A stretch of DNA of 64,000 bases from Mycobacterium sp. D16Q14 (lineage in GTDB: Bacteria > Actinomycetota > Actinomycetes > Mycobacteriales > Mycobacteriaceae): assembly GCA_002013415.1 (NCBI GenBank), contig MAEX01000007.1:209649-273648 (forward strand), written 5' to 3'. The stretch's first letter is position 1. Each line of letters begins with the position of its first letter. Below are positions 1-10,761 of the stretch, one piece after another. Below the pieces are notes generated by a model. It was not told the DNA's origin. It saw nothing but the letters and a program-made list of their open reading frames with translations, and searched no databases. Made by a program: the position numbers and the translations under genes.

Positions 1-12
1 TTCAGCTCGGCA

Positions 13-348
13 TCAAGGGTGTCCACCGAACCCTTCACCAATCTTCGTCATCGCGGCGACGGTCTGATCCTCCGCTTCGGCGACCTGCCGAGCCTGGTCG
101 TGCAGACGCTGTCCCGTCTCCACCATGACATCGCCCAGGGTCCGGACCGCGTCAGAAAGCTGGTTGATACTCCCCCGCACCGACATCACGAAATCCGACG
201 ACACCGCCCCCAGGTCCTGCTCGCCGAGCCCCTCTCCGTGGTGCTCGAGCAGGAATCGCACCGAGCCCCCGGCGCTCTCCAGGTTCGCCGCTTCGTGCAG
301 CACCACATCGCGGTCAAAGTGGAAGGTCCCGCTCGTCTCGCTGCTCAT
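13..348 (-). CDS. ESX-1 secretion-associated (EspC-like) protein
   Basis: This encodes a 111-residue protein without signal peptide, membrane segment or cysteine. It is acidic and mostly predicted helical, with the size and composition of the EspC/DUF2580 family of type VII secretion-associated proteins. Its ATG overlaps the stop codon of the upstream YbaB-like gene in an ATGA arrangement, so the two are probably translated together. EspC-like and YbaB-like genes often stand at the head of ESX substrate loci, and the next gene downstream lies outside the window. It could instead be an unrelated helical protein; the family call rests on length, composition and partner rather than a strict motif. 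Confidence 0.6.
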   Translation of the reverse strand: MSSETSGTFHFDRDVVLHEAANLESAGGSVRFLLEHHGEGLGEQDLGAVSSDFVMSVRGSINQLSDAVRTLGDVMVETGQRLHDQARQVAEAEDQTVAAMTKIGEGFGGHP

Positions 349-731
349 GATGGCGATCCCAGATGCTCACCCTCCCCCAGGTGCCCCCCGTCCAGGTAGC
401 CCTTGACGTAGTCCATCGCCGGCCCGTCGCCGGTCAGGTCGTGCAATGTGCTGTGGATCTGGCTGGCCGCGTTGACCTGCGCCGCGGCGATAGTTCTGGT
501 GATGATGGCCGACAGATCTCTGGCATCCATCGACAGCGTCGATTCATCCAGGTCCAGAGCCTCGATGCGGCCGCCCGACCCAACGGTCACCGCCACCCCT
601 ACGTCATCCTTCGCATGGCCCCGCACCAGACCGACGGTCTGTTGCACGTACTGGGCACGCTGCCCAAGAACCTCCAGGCGATCCTGGTACTCACGAATCC
701 ATTGGCGGGGGTCACCACGGCACTCCGACAT
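345..731 (-). CDS. YbaB/EbfC-like DNA-binding family protein
   Basis: This 128-residue protein has the YbaB/EbfC pattern: a charged N-terminal helix (about residues 8-35), a V-x-V-x-V-G-S-G-G-R beta segment and a helical C-terminal half. YbaB proteins are small nucleoid-associated dimers; in mycobacteria a divergent subgroup accompanies ESX-secreted proteins, which fits the EspC-like gene overlapping by 4 bases downstream. The reading frame stays open upstream to 899, but the ATG at 731 is chosen because AGGAAAGGAG lies just before it and homology-like sequence begins there. Whether it binds DNA or acts as a secretion partner cannot be decided from sequence. Confidence 0.65.
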   Translation of the reverse strand: MSECRGDPRQWIREYQDRLEVLGQRAQYVQQTVGLVRGHAKDDVGVAVTVGSGGRIEALDLDESTLSMDARDLSAIITRTIAAAQVNAASQIHSTLHDLTGDGPAMDYVKGYLDGGHLGEGEHLGSPS

Positions 732-947
732 GACGAGGGGCTCCTTTCCTGGGGTGCGGCCGGTGAAACGGGAACGTCCCCTCCGCGTCCCCGGTCCACC
801 GACCGCTGATGGCACTTGTCGACTTCTGTGCCATACATAGAGATTGATGGGCCGAAGGCATGAATCGGTTCCATGAATTTTGAAGAAATTTCTCAGCAAA
901 TAGATGAAATATCAACTACCTGCGAGGATATCTGCCGCAGAGACAAA
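732..947. other. A+T-rich upstream region of the YbaB/EspC pair
   Basis: No gene is supported here. The stretch 820-930 is clearly richer in A+T than its surroundings, which suits a promoter region for the minus-strand pair. An imperfect 18-bp palindrome (GAATTTT at 875-881 against AAATTTC at 886-892, one mismatch per arm) is the only symmetrical element noticed. I could not fix a -10/-35 pair with confidence. Confidence 0.35.
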
Positions 948-978
948 ACAGCGGACTACCTGTGCAGTAGTCCGCTGT
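948..978 (-). terminator. Hairpin terminator downstream of secG
   Basis: A perfect 12-bp stem (948-959 with 967-978, G+C-rich) encloses a 7-base loop. Read on the minus strand it is followed by TGTTTTGTC, so it resembles an intrinsic terminator placed 18 bases after the secG stop. A real U-tract is uncommon among mycobacterial terminators. Confidence 0.7.
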
Positions 979-996
979 CTGTGAATCGTTATTACG

Positions 997-1233
997 TTAT
1001 CCGCCGAGCTTGATCTCCAGCCCAACGCCGATGATCGAGATCACCCAAATGGCCGTGACGAAGTAGGTGAGCCGATCCAGGTTCTTCTCCACCACGGTGG
1101 AACCGGAGAGGCTCGACTGAACGCCACCACCGAACAGCGTGGACAGACCACCGCCCTTCGCACGGTGCAACAGCACCAGCAAGACCACGAGCAAGCTCGT
1201 GATCACCAGGATGATCTGCAACGCCAATTCCAT
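997..1233 (-). CDS. secG: Preprotein translocase subunit SecG
   Basis: SecG is the small auxiliary subunit of the SecYEG channel in the plasma membrane. The 78-residue product has the two expected membrane spans (about residues 4-22 and 53-74) joined by a loop carrying the family motif L-L-H-R-A-K-G-G-G-L-S-x-L-F-G-G. In M. tuberculosis secG follows gap-pgk-tpiA directly; here two extra genes intervene. A hairpin terminator lies immediately downstream. Confidence 0.93.
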   Translation of the reverse strand: MELALQIILVITSLLVVLLVLLHRAKGGGLSTLFGGGVQSSLSGSTVVEKNLDRLTYFVTAIWVISIIGVGLEIKLGG

Positions 1234-1282
1234 GGGGGTAAGCGTACCGGCTCGGTTCCGCTCACCTGCGCAGGGACTCCGG

Positions 1283-2452
1283 TCAGCTCACTTCCGAACT
1301 ATCAGCCAGCCAGGTATTACATTCCCACAGTCGATTCTTGAGCGAGCCGTGCCGCCACCACGCCTCCGCGTGCTGGTTGGAACCGTGGTCACGCTGCGGC
1401 TGCTGTCCATCACCGCGATCCTGGTCATTCCAGGCCAAGTCGAGTTCCTGCTGGGTTATGGTGCCGCCACGTCGAGAGCCCAGGAACATTCCCGAGAAAC
1501 ACTGAGCCTGCAGTTCAGCTCGTCGAGACAACTCAAGTCCCAGCGGCGAATCGACTCCGACAGCGCGGCGCTGGCGCCAGTACTCACCCCACACCCCGCT
1601 GAGCTCTTGAGCATGATGCCCATACTCGTGGGCGTAAACAGCCAGGTAGATACCGTCATGATTCCCATACCTGGCCGGAGACACACCCACGATCGACATG
1701 TAGATCGTGTTGTTCGTGGGACAGTAGAAGGCGGCCCTTTCCCTTCCGAAATATTGGCCCCCGCAGGGCGAATCCACATAGTTTCCGGCCACTACCAAGC
1801 CCGGTGACGACCACGGCAGAGCATTCCAGTCGAGCAGCCGTTTCCACTCCGGATCCATGCACCCGCGAAGGTCGCGGTAGAACGCATCGGCGTGCGGGAT
1901 GTCGAACGGCCATGTGCTCGTGGAGCACGGCGCGTTCGTGAATCCCGCGCCCTGATTCCGAAACAAAGGATTGTTGCCGAGCGCGTACACCGGCTCGGGG
2001 CCACGCGGCGGAGGAGGTGTTGGTGCCGAGGTGGGCCTGGCCGACGATGTAGTCCACACGGCCGTACTACGAACCGTGGTCGAGGGATATGGCCACGTGG
2101 CGGTGGACCGTACTGAACGATCCCTGCTCGGACGCAGCGTCCATACCGCCAACGTGCCCAGCACCAAAGCCGCAACCAGGACGCAAACCGCGCCACCGAT
2201 GATCAGGCCAGTGTGAGACCCGCCGCGCGCACGCGGCGGCGGTCCGTACCCGGCCGGCGGTCGATACACCGGACGCACCGACGGCACTCGATACCCAGGC
2301 GGCGGTTGAGGCGCCGGGTATCCCGGAAATGGCGCAACGGGCGGTGGGCGCCATCCGCGCGGAGGTGGCGCCATGGGAGCGCGAGCAGGCGGCGGTAGCG
2401 GTGCACCCCAGCCGAGCACCGGCCCGGATTGGTAGTACGGCTGCTGCCTCAT
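1283..2452 (-). CDS. Neutral zinc metallopeptidase (YpfJ-like) membrane protein
   Basis: The 389-residue protein starts with about 85 residues rich in proline, glycine and arginine, followed by one membrane span (about residues 83-107), a Ser/Thr/Pro linker and a C-terminal domain with the zinc-protease helix A-H-E-Y-G-H-H-A-Q (HExxH variant HEYGH). Two cysteine pairs in the outer domain could form disulfides. This is the layout of the mycobacterial putative neutral zinc metallopeptidase family: cytosolic tail, single anchor, extracytoplasmic catalytic domain. The substrate is unknown. It is divergent from the DUF2207 protein gene, 69 bp away. Confidence 0.85.
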   Translation of the reverse strand: MRQQPYYQSGPVLGWGAPLPPPARAPMAPPPRGWRPPPVAPFPGYPAPQPPPGYRVPSVRPVYRPPAGYGPPPRARGGSHTGLIIGGAVCVLVAALVLGTLAVWTLRPSRDRSVRSTATWPYPSTTVRSTAVWTTSSARPTSAPTPPPPRGPEPVYALGNNPLFRNQGAGFTNAPCSTSTWPFDIPHADAFYRDLRGCMDPEWKRLLDWNALPWSSPGLVVAGNYVDSPCGGQYFGRERAAFYCPTNNTIYMSIVGVSPARYGNHDGIYLAVYAHEYGHHAQELSGVWGEYWRQRRAVGVDSPLGLELSRRAELQAQCFSGMFLGSRRGGTITQQELDLAWNDQDRGDGQQPQRDHGSNQHAEAWWRHGSLKNRLWECNTWLADSSEVS

Positions 2453-2521
2453 ATGGTCCGCCCCCCAAATACATTCTGTGAATGCGCGCCAGCATATCGA
2501 CCCTGACCTAGGGTTACCGCC

Positions 2522-4201
2522 GTGGGAGAGATGATTCGCGGGGCGGTTTTGCGGCTGTTGGTATGTCTGTCGGTATGCACCGGATGGCTTCTCGCGGCGG
2601 TCCCAGCGGGTGCGGACAGCCCCACCGGCACCTTGACAGTCGCAATGAACCTAGCCGACGACGGCACGCTGAGCATCACTGAAACCATCACCCCAGCGAA
2701 AGACCAAGTGCTGCAACGTCATCTCGCTCTCGATACGGTGGTCGAGGGCAACCGGATTCAGCATTTTGAGATCAGCAACGTCGCCACTACAGGCGGCGCG
2801 ACTGCGGCAGTCGACGAAAACACATTGATTACCAACGCGAGTGGGCCAGCCACCATCAGCTACACGGTTCGTGGGACCGTCTCCGACACAGCCGATCACC
2901 AGCAGGTGCTCTGGCCATTTGCCTCCGGCTGGGATTCCCGCCTACGCGACATCACCGCCTCGTTCTCCTCCCCCAGCACCAAACCCAGCTCCCCCACGTG
3001 CACCCTGGGCCCGACGGGAGCTCAAATACGCTGCACCGCAGCCCAGGTCGATCACACCGGGGTGGTCCGCCTCCAACAAGACGAATTGCCACCGGGCGCG
3101 ACAGCCACCTTTACCGTGGTGGTTCCGGCCGGTACCGTGCCGCCAACCGCAACCTTCACAGTGCTCCCGGGCCCGCAGGGCGCCTTCGCGCTGACATGGC
3201 CAGGAATCACAGCGCTGGTGGGCCTGGGCATCATCTCGGCCACACTGGCGGGGTGGGTGCTGATCGCGCGCCGCCGAGATACGCGCGCCGCCGAAATCAC
3301 CGTCACCCCAGCTGATCCTTTGGTGCGCGACGAGGCAGGATCACGATTCGCCGCGCCGGACGGGGTACTGCCGGGCCAGGTGGGCACCGTTATCGACCTG
3401 CACGTCGACGCCGTTGACCTGACGGCGACGGTCATCGACCTGGCGGTGCGCGGATACCTATGGATCGCCGAAACAACAGACCCAGGCGGCAGACTCGATT
3501 GGCAGATATCGCGCCGCGCACCGGCGGACGGACTCCTGACCTGCTATGAGACGCGGACGCTGAATATCCTTCTCCCCCAAGGAGCCGAGACGGTGTTCTT
3601 GTCCGGCCTCCACATACCGGGTTCCCGGCTGGATCTTGGCGGCATCTCCGACACGATGTACACCGACGCCCAGCGCAATCGGTGGTTCCGCCGCTCACCC
3701 GAACACCTAGGCTCCCTGGCCCGTTATGGCATCGGCGTGCTGCTCGGCGGTCTCGTGATCACGGCCGTATTGGCGCTCAGCGTCGGCAGCGCCATGGTCG
3801 GCGTCGCGGTAAGCGGTGCGGGAGCCGCCTGTGCGCTGGCCGGAATGCTACTTCCGGTGCGGACGGCTCGTGGCCGGCTGCTGGTAGCGCATGTGGCCGC
3901 GCTGCGCCGCTACTTGGGTGAGCTCAACATGGAGGACTTGGAGCCCGCCGACCGGGAGATCATCCTGACCCGGGCGGCACCCTACGCCGTGGTCCTGGGG
4001 CAGCTCGGCGCATGGCTCAAGGCCATGGAAACACTCGATACCGCCGCAGACGGCTCACCCGGAATCGATTGGTACGACACAGCTTCCGAAGAAGTCAACA
4101 AAACCACGGCGGCCATCACCGCTAATCTGCCGCTCTTCCTTACGACCCTTGATAGCGTGCTCGCGCGCGCAGCGCATTTGCGGAATCTGCCGGACAGCTG
4201 A
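2522..4201 (+). CDS. DUF2207-type predicted membrane protein
   Basis: This is a 559-residue protein with a signal peptide (about residues 1-29), an extracytoplasmic beta-rich domain, a membrane span near 225-247, a cytoplasmic winged-helix-like segment and two more spans near 400-445. This order is that of the DUF2207 family, whose function is not established. GTG at 2522 is given as start, with an in-frame ATG three codons later as an equally good alternative. It converges with tpiA, leaving 1 bp between the two stop codons, and is divergent from the metallopeptidase gene. Both genes interrupt the usual tpiA-secG neighbourhood. Confidence 0.75.
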   Translation: MGEMIRGAVLRLLVCLSVCTGWLLAAVPAGADSPTGTLTVAMNLADDGTLSITETITPAKDQVLQRHLALDTVVEGNRIQHFEISNVATTGGATAAVDENTLITNASGPATISYTVRGTVSDTADHQQVLWPFASGWDSRLRDITASFSSPSTKPSSPTCTLGPTGAQIRCTAAQVDHTGVVRLQQDELPPGATATFTVVVPAGTVPPTATFTVLPGPQGAFALTWPGITALVGLGIISATLAGWVLIARRRDTRAAEITVTPADPLVRDEAGSRFAAPDGVLPGQVGTVIDLHVDAVDLTATVIDLAVRGYLWIAETTDPGGRLDWQISRRAPADGLLTCYETRTLNILLPQGAETVFLSGLHIPGSRLDLGGISDTMYTDAQRNRWFRRSPEHLGSLARYGIGVLLGGLVITAVLALSVGSAMVGVAVSGAGAACALAGMLLPVRTARGRLLVAHVAALRRYLGELNMEDLEPADREIILTRAAPYAVVLGQLGAWLKAMETLDTAADGSPGIDWYDTASEEVNKTTAAITANLPLFLTTLDSVLARAAHLRNLPDS

Positions 4202-4202
4202 G

Positions 4203-4988
4203 TTAGAGCAGGGGCCCACCCGCGGCGATCGCCGACATCTGGGCGAACTGCTCACCGTCCAGGGAGGCGCCACCCACCAGGGCACCGTCGACATCGTCTT
4301 GCGCGATCAGTTCACCCACGTTCTTAGCGTTGGCCGAGCCGCCGTACAGGACGCGCACCGATGCGGCCACCGTGGCGTTCGCGATCTGGGCCAGCTCGGC
4401 ACGGATCGCGGCGCACACTTCCTGAGCGTCGGCGGCACTGGCCACCCGGCCGGTACCGATGGCCCATACCGGCTCGTAAGCAATCACAACCTGGGCGACT
4501 TGGTCCGCACTGAGCCCGGCCAGTGACCCCCGCAAGGAGTCCACGTTGTACTGGACGTGGTCCCCCGCTTCGCGGATGTCGAGAGCCTCACCGATGCAGA
4601 CGATCGGCGTCAGGCCGTGCTTGAGCGCCGCAGCGGCCTTGGCGGCCACCAGCGCGTCATCCTCGGCGTGGTACTGACGACGCTCGGAGTGCCCAACCAC
4701 GACGTAGGTGACCCCCAGCTTGGCCAGAAATACACCGCTGATCTCACCGGTGTAGGCACCCGAGTCGTATACCGACAAGTCCTGGGCGCCATAGGTAAGG
4801 CGCAGCTTGTCCCCGTCGACCAGGGTCTGCACACTGCGGATATCGGTGAACGGCGGAATGACCGTCACGTCCACCTTGTCGAAGTACTTGTCCGGCAACG
4901 AGAACGCAATCTTTTGCACCAGAGCGATGGCCTCGAAATGATTGAGGTTCATCTTCCAGTTGCCTGCGATCAGCGGCTTACGCGACAT
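4203..4988 (-). CDS. tpiA: Triosephosphate isomerase
   Basis: The enzyme interconverts dihydroxyacetone phosphate and glyceraldehyde 3-phosphate in the cytosol. The 261-residue TIM barrel carries the substrate lysine motif G-N-W-K-M-N, the catalytic histidine in V-G-H-S-E-R-R and the catalytic glutamate in [11 protein letters not shown]. The phosphate-binding Y-G-G-S is near the end. It is the last gene of the gap-pgk-tpiA operon, 11 bp after pgk. Confidence 0.97.
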   Translation of the reverse strand: MSRKPLIAGNWKMNLNHFEAIALVQKIAFSLPDKYFDKVDVTVIPPFTDIRSVQTLVDGDKLRLTYGAQDLSVYDSGAYTGEISGVFLAKLGVTYVVVGHSERRQYHAEDDALVAAKAAAALKHGLTPIVCIGEALDIREAGDHVQYNVDSLRGSLAGLSADQVAQVVIAYEPVWAIGTGRVASAADAQEVCAAIRAELAQIANATVAASVRVLYGGSANAKNVGELIAQDDVDGALVGGASLDGEQFAQMSAIAAGGPLL

Positions 4989-4999
4989 GTGGGGCTCCC

Positions 5000-6226
5000 C
5001 TAGTCCTCTAATACGTCGATGCCCGGAAGCGCCTTGCCTTCAAGGTATTCCAGGGATGCACCACCACCGGTGGAGATGTGGGAGAAGCCGTCGTCCGGCA
5101 GGTCCAGCGCACGCACCGCGGCCGCCGAATCACCACCGCCGACCACGCTGAACGCGCCCTTCTCGGTGGCCGCGATGATCGCCTCGGCAACACCCCGGGT
5201 GCCGGCGGCGAAAGCCGGGAACTCGAAGACACCCATGGGACCGTTCCAGAAGATGGTCTTGGCATTCGACAGCACGGCCGTGAATCGCTTGACCGACTCC
5301 GGCCCGATGTCCAGGCCCATCTTGCCTTCTGGAATAGCGTCCGCGGCAACGATTTCCGAGGGCGAATCGGCGGCAAACTGGTCCGCCGCCACGATATCCA
5401 TCGGCAGGTGAATCACATCGGCATAGGTATCCAGCAGCCGCTTGCAGGTGTCCACCATCTCCGGCTGCACCAGCGACTTGCCGACCGGCAGCCCCTGCGC
5501 GGCCAGGAAGGTGAAGCACATCCCGCCGCCGATCACCAGGCTGTCGGCCTTGGTGGCCAGCGATTCGATGACCGCCAGCTTGTCCGAGACCTTCGACCCG
5601 CCGAGCACCACCGCGTACGGACGCTCGGTACTAGCGGTGAGCACCCGCAGAACTTCCACCTCAGCAGCCACCAGACCACCGGCGTAATGCGGCAGCAAGG
5701 TCGCCACGTCGTAGACGGACGCCTGCTTGCGATGCACCACACCGAACCCGTCGGAAACAAACGCGCCGCCGGTACCCGTTGGGCCGCCCACCAATTCGGC
5801 CAGCTCCTGGGCAAGCGCCAGCCGCTGTGCGTCATCCTTGCTGGTCTCGCGCGGATCGAACCGGATGTTCTCCAACAGCAGCACGTCGCCGTCGGTGAGG
5901 CCTTCGGCGCGTGCCAGCGCATCGGTGCCGACGACATCGCCGGCAACCTGCACGTGCTGACCCAGCAGTTCGCTGAGCGCAGCACCTACCGGAGCCAGAG
6001 ACAACCGGGGATCCGGCTTACCGTCCGGGCGGCCCAGGTGTGCGGTGACGATGACCTTGGCCCCGGCACCCGCGAGCGCACGGATGGTCGGGACCGACGC
6101 CACGATCCGGCCGGGGTCAGTGATGTTGAGATTGTCATCGAGCGGGACGTTCAGGTCCGACCGGACCAGCACGCCCTTGCCCGAAACTCCCTCTGCCAGC
6201 AGATCGTTGAGGGACTTGATCGCCAT
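5000..6226 (-). CDS. pgk: Phosphoglycerate kinase
   Basis: The enzyme transfers phosphate from 1,3-bisphosphoglycerate to ADP in glycolysis. The 408-residue protein has the N-terminal substrate motif R-S-D-L-N-V-P-L, the hinge-region G-G-S-K-V-S-D-K and the C-terminal nucleotide-loop G-G-G-D-S-A-A-A. The frame is open to 6286, but that extension is low-complexity overlap with the 3' end of gap; ATG at 6226 gives the conserved N-terminus and begins two bases after the gap stop codon. Confidence 0.97.
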   Translation of the reverse strand: MAIKSLNDLLAEGVSGKGVLVRSDLNVPLDDNLNITDPGRIVASVPTIRALAGAGAKVIVTAHLGRPDGKPDPRLSLAPVGAALSELLGQHVQVAGDVVGTDALARAEGLTDGDVLLLENIRFDPRETSKDDAQRLALAQELAELVGGPTGTGGAFVSDGFGVVHRKQASVYDVATLLPHYAGGLVAAEVEVLRVLTASTERPYAVVLGGSKVSDKLAVIESLATKADSLVIGGGMCFTFLAAQGLPVGKSLVQPEMVDTCKRLLDTYADVIHLPMDIVAADQFAADSPSEIVAADAIPEGKMGLDIGPESVKRFTAVLSNAKTIFWNGPMGVFEFPAFAAGTRGVAEAIIAATEKGAFSVVGGGDSAAAVRALDLPDDGFSHISTGGGASLEYLEGKALPGIDVLED

Positions 6227-6228
6227 CG

Positions 6229-7302
<1,074 letters not shown>

Positions 7303-7307
7303 TCACA

Positions 7308-8642
7308 TTAGCCCAGGGGGTGCGCCACTTCGTCCCGGCCCAGTCGCGCCAACACGTGGGCGGCGACCGCCAGAACCAGCGGCGCTATCCCGGCGATGAT
7401 GAACACTGCGGTATTGCCGATCACATGAGCCACCGGCACGACCAATGCGAAGGACGCCGGCAACCCCACCAGAGAGACGAAGAAGTCCATGCTGGCGGCA
7501 CGGCCCAGCATCTCCTCGGGCACCCGGCGCTGCATGAGGGTGCCCCAGATGACATTGGCCGCCTGCATGGTTCCGCCGACGATGATCATCGCCACGATGA
7601 TGGTCCAGAGGTGCCCGGTGAATCCGATGAGCACCAGCGGCAGCGACCCGGCACCCCACATCAGGATCATCACGGTCAGATACCGGCGCGCCAGGGGCAG
7701 TGAGGACACCACGAATGACCCCACCGCACCCGCGATACCGAACAGCGCCAACACCGTGGCATGCGAACCCGGGTCACCACCGTGATCACGAATGACGAAG
7801 GGCAACAGGATTTCAATGGGGCCGACCACCACCAGCACATAACCGATCGCGAAGAGAAGCGTCGCGAAGAACCAACCGGTGTGCACCATGTACGTGAAAC
7901 CGTCGAGGAGATCGGTGGCCGCGCGCCGCAGCGGATGCTCGTCGACGTCCGCCTGCACCGGCTCATGCCGATGCCGAATGAGCACCAGGCAGCCGACGGC
8001 GATCGTGATGAGCACACCCTCGGTCAAGAACACCCCACCGGGCGCCCACGCATTGACGATCGTCGCGCCGATCGCGGGCCCCAAGGCCAGTTGCACCGTG
8101 GGTCGCAGCACCCCCTCGATTCCGTTGGCGGCCAACAGTTCGTCATGCGGCAGCAGGCTCGGCAGCAGTGCGGTGTACGACGGGATGTATAGGCCTTCGG
8201 AGATCCCGAACAGCAGCGACGTCACGCCGAGATGCCAGATCTGGAGGCTGCCGGTCAGGGCCAGCAGCGCCGTGACGAACATGATCAAGGCCTGCACGAT
8301 CAGCGAGCAGCGCATCACCCACAGCTTGGGCAGCCGGTCCGCGGCCACGCCTGCGGGTAACACACTGATCAGCAGTCCAATGCTGAACATGGTGCCCGCC
8401 ACGGCCACCTGTCCCGGACCCATGCCCATCCTGATGACCTGCCACACCAGCGCCACGGTCCACATGCCATTACCCAGCAGGGTCACTGCCAGGCCGAGCG
8501 TCAGCAGACGGTAATCGCGATGGCGCAGCGGGCGCAGCGCGCGCGGCAGTCCAGTGATCTGATGGTGTGGCTCCTCGCCCGAAGAGTCCTCAGGGTTTTT
8601 CCCAAGGACCCCTTCGGTTTTCACCTGCTTAGCGAAGTCCAC
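7308..8642 (-). CDS. MFS transporter (MdtH/enterobactin-exporter-like)
   Basis: The 444-residue product has about 12 hydrophobic spans from residue 43 on and the MFS loop R-L-P-K-L-W between spans 2 and 3. It belongs to the family of drug or siderophore exporters with an N-terminal R-P-L-R-H-R-D-Y-R motif. A GTG at 8642 gives the longest frame; the true start could be a few codons later, since the family-like part starts near residue 30. A small palindrome, GAGTAC-N4-GTACTC, sits 8 bp before the chosen start. The gene lies between whiA and gap, interrupting an otherwise common gene order. The substrate cannot be deduced. Confidence 0.8.
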   Translation of the reverse strand: MDFAKQVKTEGVLGKNPEDSSGEEPHHQITGLPRALRPLRHRDYRLLTLGLAVTLLGNGMWTVALVWQVIRMGMGPGQVAVAGTMFSIGLLISVLPAGVAADRLPKLWVMRCSLIVQALIMFVTALLALTGSLQIWHLGVTSLLFGISEGLYIPSYTALLPSLLPHDELLAANGIEGVLRPTVQLALGPAIGATIVNAWAPGGVFLTEGVLITIAVGCLVLIRHRHEPVQADVDEHPLRRAATDLLDGFTYMVHTGWFFATLLFAIGYVLVVVGPIEILLPFVIRDHGGDPGSHATVLALFGIAGAVGSFVVSSLPLARRYLTVMILMWGAGSLPLVLIGFTGHLWTIIVAMIIVGGTMQAANVIWGTLMQRRVPEEMLGRAASMDFFVSLVGLPASFALVVPVAHVIGNTAVFIIAGIAPLVLAVAAHVLARLGRDEVAHPLG

Positions 8643-8649
8643 CGACCCA

Positions 8650-8665
8650 GAGTACGAAAGTACTC
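8650..8665. promoter_or_regulatory. Palindrome GAGTAC-N4-GTACTC before the MFS gene
   Basis: A perfect 6-bp inverted repeat with a 4-base spacer lies 8-23 bp upstream of the proposed MFS start, in a short gap after whiA. It could be a repressor operator or a hairpin in the whiA-MFS transcript. No regulator gene is adjacent. Confidence 0.4.
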
Positions 8666-8707
8666 CGACAATTCGCCATCGGTTTTCGCCCGCCGCTGGT
8701 TGACTGG

Positions 8708-9685
8708 CTAGGCGTCTTCGAGCAGCTCCGGGGTCACCGCGGACTCGGTATCGGGGATGCCGTCGGTCTTGGCCTTGCGGTCGGCCATCGACAGTAGTCG
8801 CCGAATACGGCCTGCTACAGCATCTTTGGTCATCACCGGATCGGCGAGACGGCCCAGCTCCTCAAGCGATGCCTGACGGTGCTCGACGCGCAACTTTCCG
8901 GCCGCCGCGAGATGATCCGGCACCGTGTCACCCAGGATTTCCAGCGCACGCTCCACCCGGGCAGCGGCCGCGACTGCCGCGCGCGCGGACCTGCGCAGAT
9001 TCGCGTCATCGAAATTGGCGAGCCGGTTCGCCGTTGCCCGCACCTCACGACGCATCCGGCGCTCTTCCCAGGTCAGCCGGGTGTCCTGGGCGCCCATCCG
9101 GGTGAGCAGGGCACCGATGGCCTCACCGTCACGCACCACCACACGATCGCTGCCCCGCACCTCGCGTGCTTTGGCACTCACACCAAGCCGCCGAGCCGCG
9201 CCCACCAGCGCCAGCGCCGCCTCGGGACCCGGGCAGCTGACCTCCAGCGCCGAAGACCTGCCGGGTTCCGTCAGCGAGCCGTGTGCCAGGAAGGCCCCAC
9301 GCCACGCGGCCTCCGCATCGGCCACGCTGCCACCGACCACCTGTGCGGGCAACCCGCGCACCGGGCGGCCCCGCAGATCGAGCAGGCCTGTTTGTCTCGC
9401 CAACGCTTCTCCATCTTTGGCGACACGGACCACATAGCGAGTTGTCTTGCGGATACCGCCCGCCGACAGCACGTGCACCACGGCGCTGTAGCCGTACAGA
9501 TCGAAGATGTCCTTGCGCAGGCGCCGCGCAATGCTGCCCTGGTCGACCTCTGCCTCGACGACAACCCGCCCGCTGACGATATGCAGTCCGCCGGCGAACC
9601 GCAGCAGCGACGCGACCTCGGCGCGGCGGCTACTGACCTGAGTCACCACCAGGCGGCTCAGTTCGTCCTTGACCTCGGCGGTCAT
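8708..9685 (-). CDS. whiA: DNA-binding protein WhiA
   Basis: WhiA is a sporulation/cell-division-type transcription factor of Gram-positive bacteria, with an N-terminal LAGLIDADG-like fold and a C-terminal helix-turn-helix. The 325-residue product has the family N-terminus [11 protein letters not shown] and the C-terminal [12 protein letters not shown] helix-turn-helix. The ATG at 9685 is used rather than an in-frame GTG at 9691, because it matches the family start and overlaps the yvcK stop in an ATGA arrangement. Confidence 0.95.
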   Translation of the reverse strand: MTAEVKDELSRLVVTQVSSRRAEVASLLRFAGGLHIVSGRVVVEAEVDQGSIARRLRKDIFDLYGYSAVVHVLSAGGIRKTTRYVVRVAKDGEALARQTGLLDLRGRPVRGLPAQVVGGSVADAEAAWRGAFLAHGSLTEPGRSSALEVSCPGPEAALALVGAARRLGVSAKAREVRGSDRVVVRDGEAIGALLTRMGAQDTRLTWEERRMRREVRATANRLANFDDANLRRSARAAVAAAARVERALEILGDTVPDHLAAAGKLRVEHRQASLEELGRLADPVMTKDAVAGRIRRLLSMADRKAKTDGIPDTESAVTPELLEDA

Positions 9686-10761
9686 CGCCACGGGGCGTCC
9701 CCTCTCTGGATTCCATGCTGTGTGCTCCCGCCCCCCGCTGCCAGGCGCACCGTGGATTCGGCATCTGTTCCCGCGGCTGCGGCGGCACTACCCGTCCGTA
9801 CTCGATCCAAGACCGCCGACAGTTTCGCAGGGTCATGTAAATGTGTACCAGGACGCGAGACATCAGCGAATTGAACCTGCGCATTGAACAAGGCGGCCGC
9901 CCTGGTCAAGTGGTCGCGTTCGGTGTCATCTGCAGACGCAGATTCGACGACGATGTCATGCACACCGAACTCGGGAGCGTGTTGCGAGAGTACGTGCAAA
10001 TGACGCTCCGCGGAAAAGCCCGCCGTCTCCCCCGGTTCCGGCGCAAGGTTCAAGATCAGGGCCTTGCGAGCCCGGGTCTGCTGCAAGGCCGCGAAAAGAT
10101 CGGGTACCAGCACATGTGGGATGACACTCGTGAACCACGACCCGGGCCCTAAAACTACCAGGTCGGCGGCCATAATGGCCTCCACGGCCTGCCGGGTGGC
10201 GGGTGGATTACCCGGGTGCATACGCACCCGCCGCACCTTGCCCGGCGTGGTCGCCAATGCCACCTGCCCCCGGATCACCCGACTCATCCGCGGGTCGGAC
10301 TCCAAGCCGGACACGTCAGCCTCGATCTGCAACGGAATCGGACACATCGGCAACACCCGCCCGGTGATGCCGAGCATGCGCCCCATCTCGTCGAGCGCGG
10401 TGACCGGATCGGCCAGCATGTCGGTAAGCCCGGCCAGCATCAAGTTGCCGATCGGATGCCCCGCCAGTCCACCGCTGCCGCCGAGCCGGTGCTGAATGGC
10501 CGTGGCCCACATGCGCCCGCGCGGGCTGTCGGAGGCGAGCGCTGCCAAGGCCATGCGCAGATCACCGGGCGGCACGATGCCCAGCTCCGAGCGGATTCGC
10601 CCGGACGACCCGCCGTCGTCGGAGACCGTCACCACGGCGGTGATGTCGTGGGTAAGCCGTCGCGCCGCCGACAGCGTCGCGTACAGGCCGTGCCCCCCAC
10701 CGAGGGCGACAATGCGAGATTCGCGTCGCGCGACATGGGGCTGATCGGTGCCGGGATTCAT
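9682..10761 (-). CDS. yvcK: Gluconeogenesis factor YvcK (CofD-like, CuvA)
   Basis: This is a CofD-fold UDP-sugar-binding protein implicated in cell-wall homeostasis and growth on gluconeogenic carbon. The 359-residue product shows the phosphate-binding start V-A-L-G-G-G-H-G-L, the V-S-D-D-G-G-S-S-G motif near residue 48 and the [11 protein letters not shown] motif. It is translationally coupled on both sides: its ATG overlaps the rapZ stop, and its stop overlaps the whiA ATG. This uvrC-rapZ-yvcK-whiA order is typical of actinobacteria. Confidence 0.94.
   Translation of the reverse strand: MNPGTDQPHVARRESRIVALGGGHGLYATLSAARRLTHDITAVVTVSDDGGSSGRIRSELGIVPPGDLRMALAALASDSPRGRMWATAIQHRLGGSGGLAGHPIGNLMLAGLTDMLADPVTALDEMGRMLGITGRVLPMCPIPLQIEADVSGLESDPRMSRVIRGQVALATTPGKVRRVRMHPGNPPATRQAVEAIMAADLVVLGPGSWFTSVIPHVLVPDLFAALQQTRARKALILNLAPEPGETAGFSAERHLHVLSQHAPEFGVHDIVVESASADDTERDHLTRAAALFNAQVQFADVSRPGTHLHDPAKLSAVLDRVRTGSAAAAAGTDAESTVRLAAGGGSTQHGIQRGDAPWR

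Noticed and set aside
1..12. Start of another gene overlapping the EspC-like stop (ATG at 13-11)
   Set aside because: The frame from that ATG meets TGA after three codons.
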